This document shows, piece after piece, positions 1 through 7,408 of a stretch of 64,000 nucleotides of DNA. The notes beneath the pieces were generated by a model. That model was not told the origin of the DNA. It did not search any database and worked only from the letters and a program-made list of their open reading frames with translations. A program made the translations under genes and the position numbers. This DNA is from Gp6-AA40 sp963772955. Lineage in GTDB: Bacteria; Acidobacteriota; Vicinamibacteria; Vicinamibacterales; UBA2999. Each line of letters starts with the position of its first letter. Position 1 is the first letter of the stretch. Location: assembly GCA_963772955.1 (NCBI GenBank), contig CAVYZF010000020.1, positions 1 through 64,000 of the forward strand, read 5' to 3'.

Positions 1-75
1 TGGTGGGCGCGGGTGGAATCGAACCACCGACCCCTCGCGTGTGAAGCGAATGCTCTACCGCTGAGCCACGCGCCC
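1..75 (-). tRNA. tRNA-Val (anticodon CAC)
   Basis: The reverse complement folds into a full cloverleaf: acceptor stem GGGCGCG/CGCGCCC, D-arm with GGCTCAGCGGTAGAGC, anticodon stem CGC-loop TTCACAC giving anticodon CAC, and T-arm GGTTCGATTCC. The 3' CCA is encoded (bases 1-3). It reads valine GUG codons. It lies downstream of upp on the same strand. Confidence 0.95.
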
Positions 76-123
76 GACCGAAGGTTCAGTGTACCTCGGC
101 CACGGCGGCGTAGACAACTTGGC

Positions 124-150
124 AGGCGGTCTGACGACTCGCCTCTACGA
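124..150. repeat. Dispersed hairpin element, copy 1 (TAGAGGCG family)
   Basis: On the minus strand this reads TAGAGGCG followed by an imperfect hairpin (AGGC..GTC / GAC..GCCT). It sits just after the upp stop codon. Two relatives with the same TAGAGGCG head and a C/G-rich stem occur at 11450-11476 and 24038-24084. It may act as a transcription terminator or as a small dispersed palindromic repeat. Confidence 0.4.
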
Positions 151-166
151 ATCCCGAATCCCGAGA

Positions 167-776
167 CTACGTCCCGTACAGATCGATCCCCGAAGTCACC
201 GAGCCCCGGCACGATGAACTTGTGTGCATTCAGCTCGCGGTCCACGACCGGTGTGTAGATGTCGACATCGGGATGCGTCTTCTGCACGAGCGCGACGCCC
301 TCCGGTGCGCAGATGATGCAGACGAGCGCAATGCGGCGCGCGCCGGCCCTCTTGACCAGGTCGATTGCGGCCGCCGAACTTCCACCCGTCGCCAGCATGG
401 GATCGACCATCAGCACATAGCTGTCGCCGATGTCGGGTGGCAGCTTCGAGTAGTAGCGCGATGCCACCGCCGTCGACTCATCCCGCTGCAACCCGATGTG
501 ACCCACTCGAGCCGAGGGGACTAACGTGAGCACTGCGTCCACCATGCTGAGGCCGGCGCGGAGCACGGGTACAACAACAATGTCAGTTCGGACGACCCGT
601 CCCTCTGCAGGACCGAGCGGTGTCGTGACAGTCGTGGCAACTGTGTGCACCGACCGCAGCGCTTCGGCCGCGAGCAGCACGCTGATTCGCAGGGCGGCCC
701 GGCGGAATTCCGGGGGAGCGGTGCGGACGTCGCGGAGTTCCATCAGCGCGTCATGCGCCAATGGATGGTCGATCAT
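167..776 (-). CDS. upp: Uracil phosphoribosyltransferase (frameshift near the 3' end)
   Basis: Converts uracil and PRPP to UMP in pyrimidine salvage; cytosolic. The product starts MIDHPLAHDALMELRD and keeps family landmarks: VVPVLRAGLSMVD (substrate loop), RDESTA, the PRPP-binding region VLMVDPMLATGGSS and the C-terminal PGLGDFGDR. The reading frame runs on past the natural end; removing one base near 182-184 restores GDRLYGT-stop at 167-169, the usual UPRT C terminus, giving 202 residues. The start ATG at 776 lies back to back with the amidohydrolase gene, sharing a 38-base promoter region with a TAGTAT box on this strand. With hpt and the amidohydrolase it forms a nucleobase-salvage neighbourhood. 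The shift is most likely a sequence error. Confidence 0.92.
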
Positions 777-802
777 GTGAAGGGACACGGTTGAAATACT
801 AC

Positions 803-808
803 TAAAAT
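803..808 (+). promoter_or_regulatory. Putative -10 box (TAAAAT) for a leaderless amidohydrolase mRNA
   Basis: TAAAAT ends six bases before the ATG at 815, so transcription would start at or next to the start codon. There is no Shine-Dalgarno sequence. The same arrangement recurs at other genes in the window (46110, 62181, and on the minus strand at 23684, 24025 and 27028). Confidence 0.5.
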
Positions 809-814
809 CGAGCC

Positions 815-2228
815 ATGCGCACCCGGCTCCCAGCCGTGGCCGCCATCGCTCTCCTCGCGATGGTTGCTCTGTCTGCTCAGAATGCGCCGCGAGAAGTCGA
901 CCTGATCGTGACCGGTGGAACTGTCGTCACGGTCGATGCCGCCGGCCGGGTCATTGAGAACGGCGCCGTCGCGATCGATGGCGCGGACATCGCCAGCGTC
1001 GACACCGCTGCGGCGATCGCAAAACAGTTTCGCGGGCGCGCGACCATCGACGCGTCCGGCCAGATCGTTCTGCCAGGTCTCATCAACACTCACACGCACG
1101 CGCCGATGGTGCTCTTTCGCGGGCTGGCCGATGACCTGCCGCTAATGGAGTGGTTGAACAACTACATCTTCCCGGCCGAATCGAAGACCGTCTCACCCGA
1201 GTTCGTCCGCGCGGGCACACGGCTGGCCGCGCTCGAGATGATCGAGTCGGGCACGACGACGTTCACGGACATGTACTACTTCGAGGAGGAGATCGCCCGC
1301 GAGACGAGAAGCGCCGGCCTCCGCGGAGTGCTCGGGCAGACGATCATCCAGTTCCCTGTCGCGGACGCGAAGACTCCCGCGGACGCGCTCGCGCGTGCGG
1401 ACAAGTTCATCACGGAGTTCACGGGTGATCCCCTCATTACTCCAGCCGTCGCGCCGCACGCCATCTATACGCTGGATGGTCCGACCCTGCGGGCGGCGCG
1501 TGAGCTGTCGAAGCGGCACAACGTGCCGACGCTGATTCATCTCGCGGAGTCGCGCGACGAGACGAAGGTTGCCGAGGAGCGTCGCGCGCCGTCGCCGGTC
1601 GCGTACCTCGAAGGGCTCGGCTTCCTCGGTCCGGGCGTCGTCGGGGCCCACGGCGTGTGGGTGTCCGATGCCGACATTCAGGTGCTGAAGATGCACAACG
1701 TTGGCATCTCGCACAATCCTGAGAGCAACATGAAGACGGCGAGCGGTGCGGCGCCGGTGCCTGCTTACTTGCGCGCAGGCGTGTCAGTGGGACTTGGCAC
1801 GGATGGCGCTGCGAGCAACAACGACCTCGACATGTTCGAGGCGATGCGCTTTGCGGCGCTGCTCGCCAAGCAGGAGAGCAACGATCCCTCGACGCTGAGC
1901 GCACGAACGGTGCTCGAGATGGCGACCATTCGCGGTGCGCGAGCGCTCGGGCATGGAGGCACGCATCGGATCACTCGAGGCGAAGAAGCGGGCGGATCTC
2001 ATCACGGTGTCGGTGGCCGGGGCTCGCCAGACGCCGATGTATGACCCGATCTCGCATCTCGTCTACGTGATTCATGGTGACGATGTGCGGAACACGATCG
2101 TGAACGGCAAGGTGCTGATGCGCGACAAGAAGGTTGTGACGCTCGACGCCACGGCCGTGATTGCCGAAGCGCGATCGTGGGCAGAGAAGGTCCGGGCCGC
2201 AGTGAAGCTGCCAGCGACTAGTCGTTGA
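815..2228 (+). CDS. Secreted amidohydrolase of the TRZ/ATZ (methylthioadenosine deaminase) type, frameshifted
   Basis: Metal-dependent hydrolase of the amidohydrolase superfamily, closest in pattern to 5-methylthioadenosine/S-adenosylhomocysteine, guanine or cytosine deaminases. A signal peptide (MRTRLPAVAAIALLAMVALSA) implies export, unusual for a purine deaminase. Visible motifs: INTHTHAPM (first metal ligands), HAIYT, IHLAESRDE, GAHGVWVS, SHNPESNMK, and GTDGAASNNDLDMFE with the catalytic Asp. An extra G in the GGG run at 1949-1951 shifts the frame; removing it joins TIRGARALG to MEARIGSLEAKKRADL, giving 470 residues. The end overlaps the convergent hpt by 11 bases. The true substrate cannot be told from sequence. 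Confidence 0.85.
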
Positions 2229-2725
2229 CGACCGCGAGGTAGGGGAGGTTGCGGTAACGCTCCCCGGAATCAAGCCCGTAACCGACGACGAACAGGTCGT
2301 CGATGGTGAATCCCACATAGTCCACAGCCACCTCGGTCTGCCGGCGTGACGGCTTGCTGAGGAGGCAGGCGGTCTTCAGCGTGCGCGGACCGCGCGCGCG
2401 CAGGACGGCCTGGAGATAGGTCAGCGTCAGCCCGGTATCGACGATGTCCTCGACGATGATCACCGAGCGCCCCTCGAGCGTGGTGTCCAGGTCCTTGAGT
2501 ACACGCACTTGTCCAGACGTACCGAGTGCTGAGGCCGTAGCTCGAGACGGCCATGAAGTCGAGCGTGACCTCGCACGTCATCGCGCGCACGAGGTCGGCG
2601 AGGAACATGAACGCGCCCTTGAGCACGCACACCATGTGCACGCCATTCGGGTGGTCCTTCGAGATCTCCTGTGCGAGCGCGGCGACGCGTTGCTGCAATT
2701 GATCGTGGGCGATGAGCGTCTGCAT
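2218..2725 (-). CDS. hpt: Hypoxanthine phosphoribosyltransferase (frameshifted)
   Basis: Purine salvage enzyme making IMP or GMP from hypoxanthine or guanine and PRPP. The product contains VCVLKGAFMFLADLVR, the SSYGLSTR loop, the PRPP motif VIIVEDIVDTGLTL and the C-terminal DYVGFTIDDLFVVGYGLD. An extra T around 2519-2522 splits the gene; deleting it reads SSYGLSTRTSGQVRVLKDLD without interruption, about 168 residues. The start is uncertain: ATG at 2725 gives a sensible N terminus (MQTLIAHDQLQQRV), and no convincing ribosome binding site distinguishes it from other starts. It is convergent with the amidohydrolase and divergent from rpiB. With upp it points to nucleoside breakdown nearby. Confidence 0.88.
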
Positions 2726-2856
2726 CCTTGAGCGCGTCCAGTTGGTCCGCCAGTGCGGCCCGATGGGGGCCGCACACGCCAGCGCTGTCATGTCGCGTCG
2801 CCTAGCGACGCGACGTTGGCGGAGGCGGAGGCGCAAGGGTAACATAGCGCCGGATC

Positions 2857-3492
2857 GTGAAACGTTTTCAGATGATCACCGAGGCCGACGCGCGCGTGCT
2901 CGAGTCCGGCAGCACGGTCGTCCTCGTGCCCGGTGGTCACATCACTCCACTCGCACAGGACACGCTCAAGGCGCGCCGCGTCTCCGTCGTCCGCGAGGGA
3001 ACGGATCCTGACGCCGCGGATCTGGCGCCTGCCGCGACGATTCGCACCGTGGCGATCGCAGGTGACCACAGTTCGCTGGCGTTGAAGGCTGCGATCGTTC
3101 AGCACCTGCGAAGCAGGGGGGTGAGTGCGCACGACCTGGGCACGAGCACGGCTGACCCGGTGGACTATCCGGACACAGCTGCGTCCGCTGCAGTGGCTGT
3201 TGCCCGCGGCGAGGCCGATGCCGCGATCGTGATCGATGGCGCCGGGCTCGGTTCGACGATCGCGGCGAACAAGGTGCCGGGTGCCCGTGCGGCGATGTGC
3301 CTGAACGAGACGCTCGCGCGCTACGCGAGGCAGCACAACGGTGCCAATGTGCTCGCACTGGGGGCCACGTTCGTCACGAAGGAACAGGCACTGGCGATCG
3401 TCGATACCTTTCTCGATACACCGATGCGCGAAGCTCGCTACATCAGGCGACTCGCGAAGATTCGCGACCTGGAACGTCGTCCACGCGATTGA
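2857..3492 (+). CDS. rpiB: RpiB/LacAB-type sugar-phosphate isomerase with an N-terminal microcompartment-like extension
   Basis: The C-terminal 150 residues are a ribose-5-phosphate isomerase B fold (VAIAGDHSSLALKAAIVQHL; a GEADAAIVIDGAGLGSTIAANKVPGARAAM region), interconverting ribose-5-P and ribulose-5-P. The usual catalytic Cys of the C/S-GxGxG loop appears replaced (DGAGLGS), as in some LacA/B-type relatives. The first 60 residues (ITEADARVLESG...ITPLAQDTLKARRV) resemble the 'ITPLA' N-terminal element seen on enzymes encoded with bacterial microcompartments (from memory of those families). The GTG start follows a TAACAT box by 11 bases. The stop overlaps deoC by one base (TGATG), so the two are translationally coupled. 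No shell protein genes are in the window. Confidence 0.82.
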   Translation: MKRFQMITEADARVLESGSTVVLVPGGHITPLAQDTLKARRVSVVREGTDPDAADLAPAATIRTVAIAGDHSSLALKAAIVQHLRSRGVSAHDLGTSTADPVDYPDTAASAAVAVARGEADAAIVIDGAGLGSTIAANKVPGARAAMCLNETLARYARQHNGANVLALGATFVTKEQALAIVDTFLDTPMREARYIRRLAKIRDLERRPRD

Positions 3493-4367
3493 TGGGACCT
3501 GTCGATCTCGAACGTCTGATTCAAATCATCGTCGAGGAGATGGCGGCCGCAGGCGGCGGCCGTGCGCCGACGCGGTGTTCCTGTCACTCTGTGCTGTACG
3601 AATGTTGCCCGAGCCGCGTCGCGCCGGTTGTCGAGGCTGGCGCCACCCGGCTTGGCCTCCATGCCGTCGGTGGGGGAGCCGGTAACGTGGCCGCGATGAT
3701 CGACCACACGCTGCTGAAGCCGGACGCGACGAGAAGCGAGATCGAAACGCTGTGCCGTGAGGCGAAGGAATTCGGGTTCGCCAGCGTCTGCATCAACCCC
3801 ACGTGGGTCGCCACGTGCGCACGGCTGATGCGTGGGAGCCCGGTCGCGGTCTGTTCCGTCGTCGGTTTCCCGCTCGGTGCGACGACTGCCGACACGAAGC
3901 AGTACGAAACCCGCCGCGCGATATTCGATGGCGCGAGCGAGATCGACATGGTGATCAACGTCGGTGCGTTGAAGTCCGGCAACCTGCAGCTCGTGGAGAA
4001 CGACATCCACGCGGTGACGTCGGCGTGCCGTGAGTCGAACGTCGTGAGCAAGGTCATCATCGAGACCGCGCTCCTGACCGACGACGAGAAGGTCACGGCT
4101 TGCACGCTTGCGAAAGCCGCGGCGGCTGATTTCGTGAAGACATCAACCGGCTTCGTTCCCGGTGGTGCAACCGCCGAGGACGTCGCGCTCATGCGGCGCG
4201 TCGTCGGCGAGGACATGGGCATCAAGGCGTCGGGCGGCGTGCGCACGCTCGAAGGTGTCAAGGCGATGGTGGCCGCGGGCGCGACGCGCATCGGTGCCAG
4301 TGCTGGCGTGCGGATTGTTCAGCAGTCGCGAGGTCAGCAGCCCGCCGAGGCTGCGAAAGGGTACTAG
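3492..4367 (+). CDS. deoC: Deoxyribose-phosphate aldolase with a Cys-rich N-terminal extension
   Basis: Class I aldolase splitting 2-deoxyribose-5-phosphate into glyceraldehyde-3-phosphate and acetaldehyde. The catalytic core begins at about residue 73 (MIDHTLLKPDAT) and includes VVGFPLG, EIDMVINVGALK, KVIIETALL and the Schiff-base lysine in DFVKTSTGF. About 70 residues precede the core, with a cysteine cluster (CSCHSVLYECCPSR), roughly 65 more than E. coli DeoC. A similar extension is known, to my recollection, on DeoC encoded in 'sugar phosphate utilising' microcompartment loci, where RpiB is its partner. ATG at 3492 overlaps the rpiB stop, which fixes the start; 291 residues. Confidence 0.9.
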   Translation: MGPVDLERLIQIIVEEMAAAGGGRAPTRCSCHSVLYECCPSRVAPVVEAGATRLGLHAVGGGAGNVAAMIDHTLLKPDATRSEIETLCREAKEFGFASVCINPTWVATCARLMRGSPVAVCSVVGFPLGATTADTKQYETRRAIFDGASEIDMVINVGALKSGNLQLVENDIHAVTSACRESNVVSKVIIETALLTDDEKVTACTLAKAAAADFVKTSTGFVPGGATAEDVALMRRVVGEDMGIKASGGVRTLEGVKAMVAAGATRIGASAGVRIVQQSRGQQPAEAAKGY

Positions 4368-4369
4368 CG

Positions 4370-5185
4370 ATGGCGAGATATTTGTGGCGGACACGTTGGC
4401 TGCTCACGGCGACGGCACTCGCACTCTGCGTTGCCGATGTCAGCGTGCAGTCACCGGCGGCAACGCTGGCGCCAACCGGAACCCTGCGTGCGGTGTTTCT
4501 CGGCGGGAACCCGGTTCAGGGTCGCGTCGATCCGAAGACAGGCGAGGCCACCGGTACCGTGCCCGATCTGGTGAAGGAACTAGGGAAACGACTCGGGGTG
4601 CCAGTGTTCCTCGTATCCGCGCCGAACGCGGGTGACGTCATCGGTGCCTTGAACGCCAACATCGCGGACATCGGGTTTCTCGCGTTCGACGAGGAGCGTT
4701 CGCGCGAGGTGAGCTTCGGACCGGCGTTCGTCGTGATGGCGAACAGCTATCTCGTCAAGGCCTCGTCATCGATCAAGGCGAGCGCGGATGTGGATCGCGC
4801 GGGCGTCACGGTTGCGGCGGTGAAGGGACAGACGCAGGAGCACTTCGTGAGCGCCACGATGACGCGTGCCCGCGTCCGGGTCCTTGACGCCATGCCTCCG
4901 CAAGCTGAGGTCGATACACTCCTGAGTAGCGGCGATGTCCACGCATTCGCCATCAACCGCCAGCGCGCGCTCGAAGCGGAGTCGTCTGCGGCAGGAAGGC
5001 TGCGTACGCTTCCTGATAGTTTTCTCGACGTCGACCAATGTGTCGTGGTTGCGAAAGGCAATGCCAATCGTCTCGCGACCATCGAACAGTTCGTCGGCGA
5101 CATCAGTGCGTCTGGATTCATCAAACAGTCGATCGATCGCGCGCGGCTGGTTGGTGTGAGCGTCGCCCCCGTCAGGAAGAGGTAG
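4370..5185 (+). CDS. Periplasmic solute-binding protein, family 3
   Basis: Signal peptide of about 27 residues (hydrophobic LLTATALALCVADVSVQS), then a bacterial extracellular solute-binding protein family 3 fold: GTLRAVFLGGNPVQG, GTVPDLVKELGKRLGVPV, a DIGFLAFDEERSREVSFGPAF segment typical of amino-acid binders, and VAAVKGQTQEHFVSA. It begins two bases after deoC and is probably cotranscribed with rpiB-deoC. No ABC permease or ATPase adjoins it, so it may serve a distant transporter or act as a sensor; the ligand is unknown. Confidence 0.8.
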   Translation: MARYLWRTRWLLTATALALCVADVSVQSPAATLAPTGTLRAVFLGGNPVQGRVDPKTGEATGTVPDLVKELGKRLGVPVFLVSAPNAGDVIGALNANIADIGFLAFDEERSREVSFGPAFVVMANSYLVKASSSIKASADVDRAGVTVAAVKGQTQEHFVSATMTRARVRVLDAMPPQAEVDTLLSSGDVHAFAINRQRALEAESSAAGRLRTLPDSFLDVDQCVVVAKGNANRLATIEQFVGDISASGFIKQSIDRARLVGVSVAPVRKR

Positions 5186-5760
5186 TGCGCCGACTCGCGT
5201 TCGCATTCATGCTGACGCTGTTCGTCCTGGCGTCCGGGGCGAACGCGCAGTCGCTCAATCCCGGTCCGCCCGGGCCGTTCGTGTTCGATCTGCGAGCTCT
5301 GACGACCAACCTTCCGAGCGACGTGGTGCTGTTTCCTGATCTCGCTGCGGACGCCACGGTCCCGGCTCGCGGCTTCGGCGGCAGCGCCGGCGGGCACGTC
5401 TACCCGTTTCAGATTGGCCCTGGTCGGCTTGGCCTCGGCGTCGATGTGCTCTTTGCACGCGGCTCGACGGTGGATGCCGATTCGTCGATGACTTCGGTCG
5501 ACCCGCAGGTCTCAATGAACTTCGGGACATCAGAAGGGTGGAGCACCCTGAGCGCGGGCGTAGGAGTCACGCGCATCAGCGCCGATCCCGGGGGAGTCTC
5601 GGAAAGCGTGCGCTCGTTCAACTGGGGCGGCGGCGCGCGCTGGTTCATCAGACCGCATCTCGGAGTCGGGTTCGACATCCGTATTCATCACCTCGCGGCA
5701 GGTGACGTCCTTCCGAAAAGCACTGCCGTGTCGGTAGGAGCCGGATTGTCGTTGAAGTGA
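5185..5760 (+). CDS. Small outer-membrane beta-barrel-like protein
   Basis: GTG start at 5185 overlaps the preceding stop (TAGTG) and is preceded by GGAAGAGG. A signal peptide ends around GANAQS. The mature part is about 170 residues with alternating polar/hydrophobic strands, Gly/aromatic-rich (GHVYPFQIG, GRLGLGVDVLFARG, FNWGGGARWFIRPHLGVGFDIRIHH) and an even final strand ending VGAGLSLK, as in small outer-membrane barrels. No specific family is recognised. Last gene of the rpiB-deoC transcription unit. Confidence 0.65.
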   Translation: MRRLAFAFMLTLFVLASGANAQSLNPGPPGPFVFDLRALTTNLPSDVVLFPDLAADATVPARGFGGSAGGHVYPFQIGPGRLGLGVDVLFARGSTVDADSSMTSVDPQVSMNFGTSEGWSTLSAGVGVTRISADPGGVSESVRSFNWGGGARWFIRPHLGVGFDIRIHHLAAGDVLPKSTAVSVGAGLSLK

Positions 5761-5780
5761 ATGAGGCCCACCTCCGCGTG

Positions 5781-5819
5781 GCTTGCCATTCGTAGCTCAC
5801 GCGAGTGGCAAGCGTGAGC
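5781..5819. repeat. Interlocked inverted repeats (pseudoknot-capable)
   Basis: Two perfect stems interlock: GCTTGCCA (5781-5788) with TGGCAAGC (5806-5813), and GCTCACG (5795-5801) with CGTGAGC (5813-5819). The order a-b-a'-b' permits an H-type pseudoknot or two mutually exclusive hairpins. It lies between the convergent beta-barrel gene and tRNA-Gly; no T-run follows, so it is not a classical terminator. Confidence 0.4.
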
Positions 5820-5825
5820 GAAGGA

Positions 5826-5900
5826 TGGAGCGGGAGACCGGGATCGAACCGGCGACATCGAGCTTGGGAAGCTCGCGTTCTACCGCTGAACTACTCCCGC
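5826..5900 (-). tRNA. tRNA-Gly (anticodon CCC)
   Basis: The reverse complement forms a cloverleaf with acceptor stem GCGGGAG/CTCCCGC, anticodon stem CGAGC-TTCCCAA-GCTCG (anticodon CCC), T-arm GGTTCGATCCC and an encoded 3' CCA (5826-5828). It decodes GGG. Confidence 0.95.
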
Positions 5901-5981
5901 GTCCAGTGAACAATTGATTCTATCACCCACGAACTCGTGTCCCTGCCGGCGCCTGTGACTTCACATTTGTGGGCATTCGCG

Positions 5982-6009
5982 TTGACAACCTCCTCTCCGG
6001 AGGGATAAT
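5982..6009 (+). promoter_or_regulatory. Sigma-70-type promoter for the TIR-domain gene
   Basis: TTGACA at 5982-5987 and GATAAT at 6004-6009 are separated by 16 bases. Transcription would begin near 6016, leaving about a 50-base leader before the ATG at 6067. Confidence 0.6.
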
Positions 6010-6066
6010 CGAGCCAATCGCGACCCAGCAGTGTTTGGGTGGCGCCGTCAAGCCGTTTGTCAATGC

Positions 6067-7383
6067 ATGGGCGACATCTTCATCAGTTACGCCAGCGCTG
6101 ACAGGGAACGCGCGAGGATGCTCGCGAAGGTACTTCAGCGCCGTGGGTGGGCGGCGTGGTGGGACCGCGAGATTCCACCCGGAAAAGAGTACGACCAGGT
6201 CATCGAGGAAGCGCTGGACTCTTCCAGGTGCGTGGTCGTGCTCTGGTCGCAAGCCTCCGTGGCGTCGAGCTGGGTGAAAACCGAGGCGGCCGAGGCCATG
6301 CGGAGAAAAATCCTGGTGCCCGCCTTGATCGAGGACGTGAAGATCCCGCTCGAGTTCAGGCGTCTCCAGGCGGCTGATTTGTCGCATTGGGGCGGCGAGC
6401 CCGACCACCCGGGGTTGGAGGAATTCTTCCAGTCCATCGACAGGAAGATCCAGGGCAGCGGCGTGACCGAGGGTCCCGTGACTCCTGCAGTCCCGCTGCC
6501 AGTTCACCCGCCGACCCCCATTCCGGCTGGGCGCTGGACGCGCCCCACGTGGCCCACGGTTGCCGCTGTTGCCGCACTGGTCGGCGCCGCGTCTGGCCTC
6601 ACACTCTGGATCGCTCAGCAGGACACGGCCGCTCCGCCGGGCAACGCCGCTCTGCCGGGCAACGCGCAGAACGTCAGTCCTTCTGCGCAGGAGGTTGGTC
6701 CGAGCCGTTCTGTCCCAGCCGTCCCGGATGTGGTGAAGCCGCTCGAACCCGTGCGCCAGCCTTCAGCTGCCGACGCGCGCGTGACCGATCGGCCCGCTGC
6801 CGCCACTGCTCCACGGCCTGCGTCGCGAGAGCCGCCAGGCCGTGTCGCGGACGCATCCAACGCGCCGCAACCATCCAAGCCCGCAGGCGTTGCGCCTGTG
6901 GAAGTGAAGCCGGGCACGCCCACGGCTTTGCCGCAATCGCCGACTGCGCCCCCGCCAACGGTTTTACCGCAATCGTCAACCACGCCCGCCGCCGCGGCAC
7001 CATCGGAATCGTCGACCGCACCCGTACGAACCACAAACCTGCCTGCCGCCTCGCCGAAGCAGTTCGAGGAGATCGTGTTGATGGTCACCAAGGAAGGCGA
7101 GACCGAAGAGCTGGAAACGCTCCTTCTATTCGGCGACACGAGCCTCGTGCTGAAAGATGAGGATTCGAATGTCGTGCGCACGCTGCCCTACAGCAATATC
7201 CAGAAGGCCACCTATTCGCGCACCCAACGTCGGATCATGTTGGTCAGAACCACACGGCACTGGCTGACGCTGGGCGTGGGCCGTGAGGACATCGTGCTGC
7301 GACTGCCCGACGAGACTCACTTGTTGATCCTGTCCCAGATCGAGCAGCGCACAGGCGTCACAATCGTCCAGCGTGTGGACTAG
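6067..7383 (+). CDS. TIR-domain membrane protein with a C-terminal uncharacterised domain
   Basis: Residues 1-130 form a TIR domain starting DIFISYASADRERA, with the W..WWDREIPPGK loop and SSWVKTEAAEAM, where E73 is in the place of the catalytic Glu of TIR NAD+ hydrolases. A single transmembrane helix follows (about 162-185), then about 150 residues rich in Pro, Ala and Thr with repeated LPQS motifs, then a folded 100-residue domain (EEIVLMVTKEGETEELETLL...RTTRHWLTLG) that may be PH-like. If the helix exits the membrane, the TIR domain is cytosolic and the C terminus periplasmic. The ATG at 6067 is chosen because the TIR fold begins at residue 3. It could be a signalling or immune effector; nothing nearby identifies a defence system. 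Confidence 0.78.
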   Translation: MGDIFISYASADRERARMLAKVLQRRGWAAWWDREIPPGKEYDQVIEEALDSSRCVVVLWSQASVASSWVKTEAAEAMRRKILVPALIEDVKIPLEFRRLQAADLSHWGGEPDHPGLEEFFQSIDRKIQGSGVTEGPVTPAVPLPVHPPTPIPAGRWTRPTWPTVAAVAALVGAASGLTLWIAQQDTAAPPGNAALPGNAQNVSPSAQEVGPSRSVPAVPDVVKPLEPVRQPSAADARVTDRPAAATAPRPASREPPGRVADASNAPQPSKPAGVAPVEVKPGTPTALPQSPTAPPPTVLPQSSTTPAAAAPSESSTAPVRTTNLPAASPKQFEEIVLMVTKEGETEELETLLLFGDTSLVLKDEDSNVVRTLPYSNIQKATYSRTQRRIMLVRTTRHWLTLGVGREDIVLRLPDETHLLILSQIEQRTGVTIVQRVD

Positions 7384-7408
7384 CTGGGCCTGCAAGCAGT
7401 TCTTTTGA

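Noticed and set aside
5826..7383. tRNA-Gly plus TIR gene as an integrated defence island
   Set aside because: No integrase, direct repeat of the tRNA 3' end or other mobile gene; flanked by housekeeping genes.
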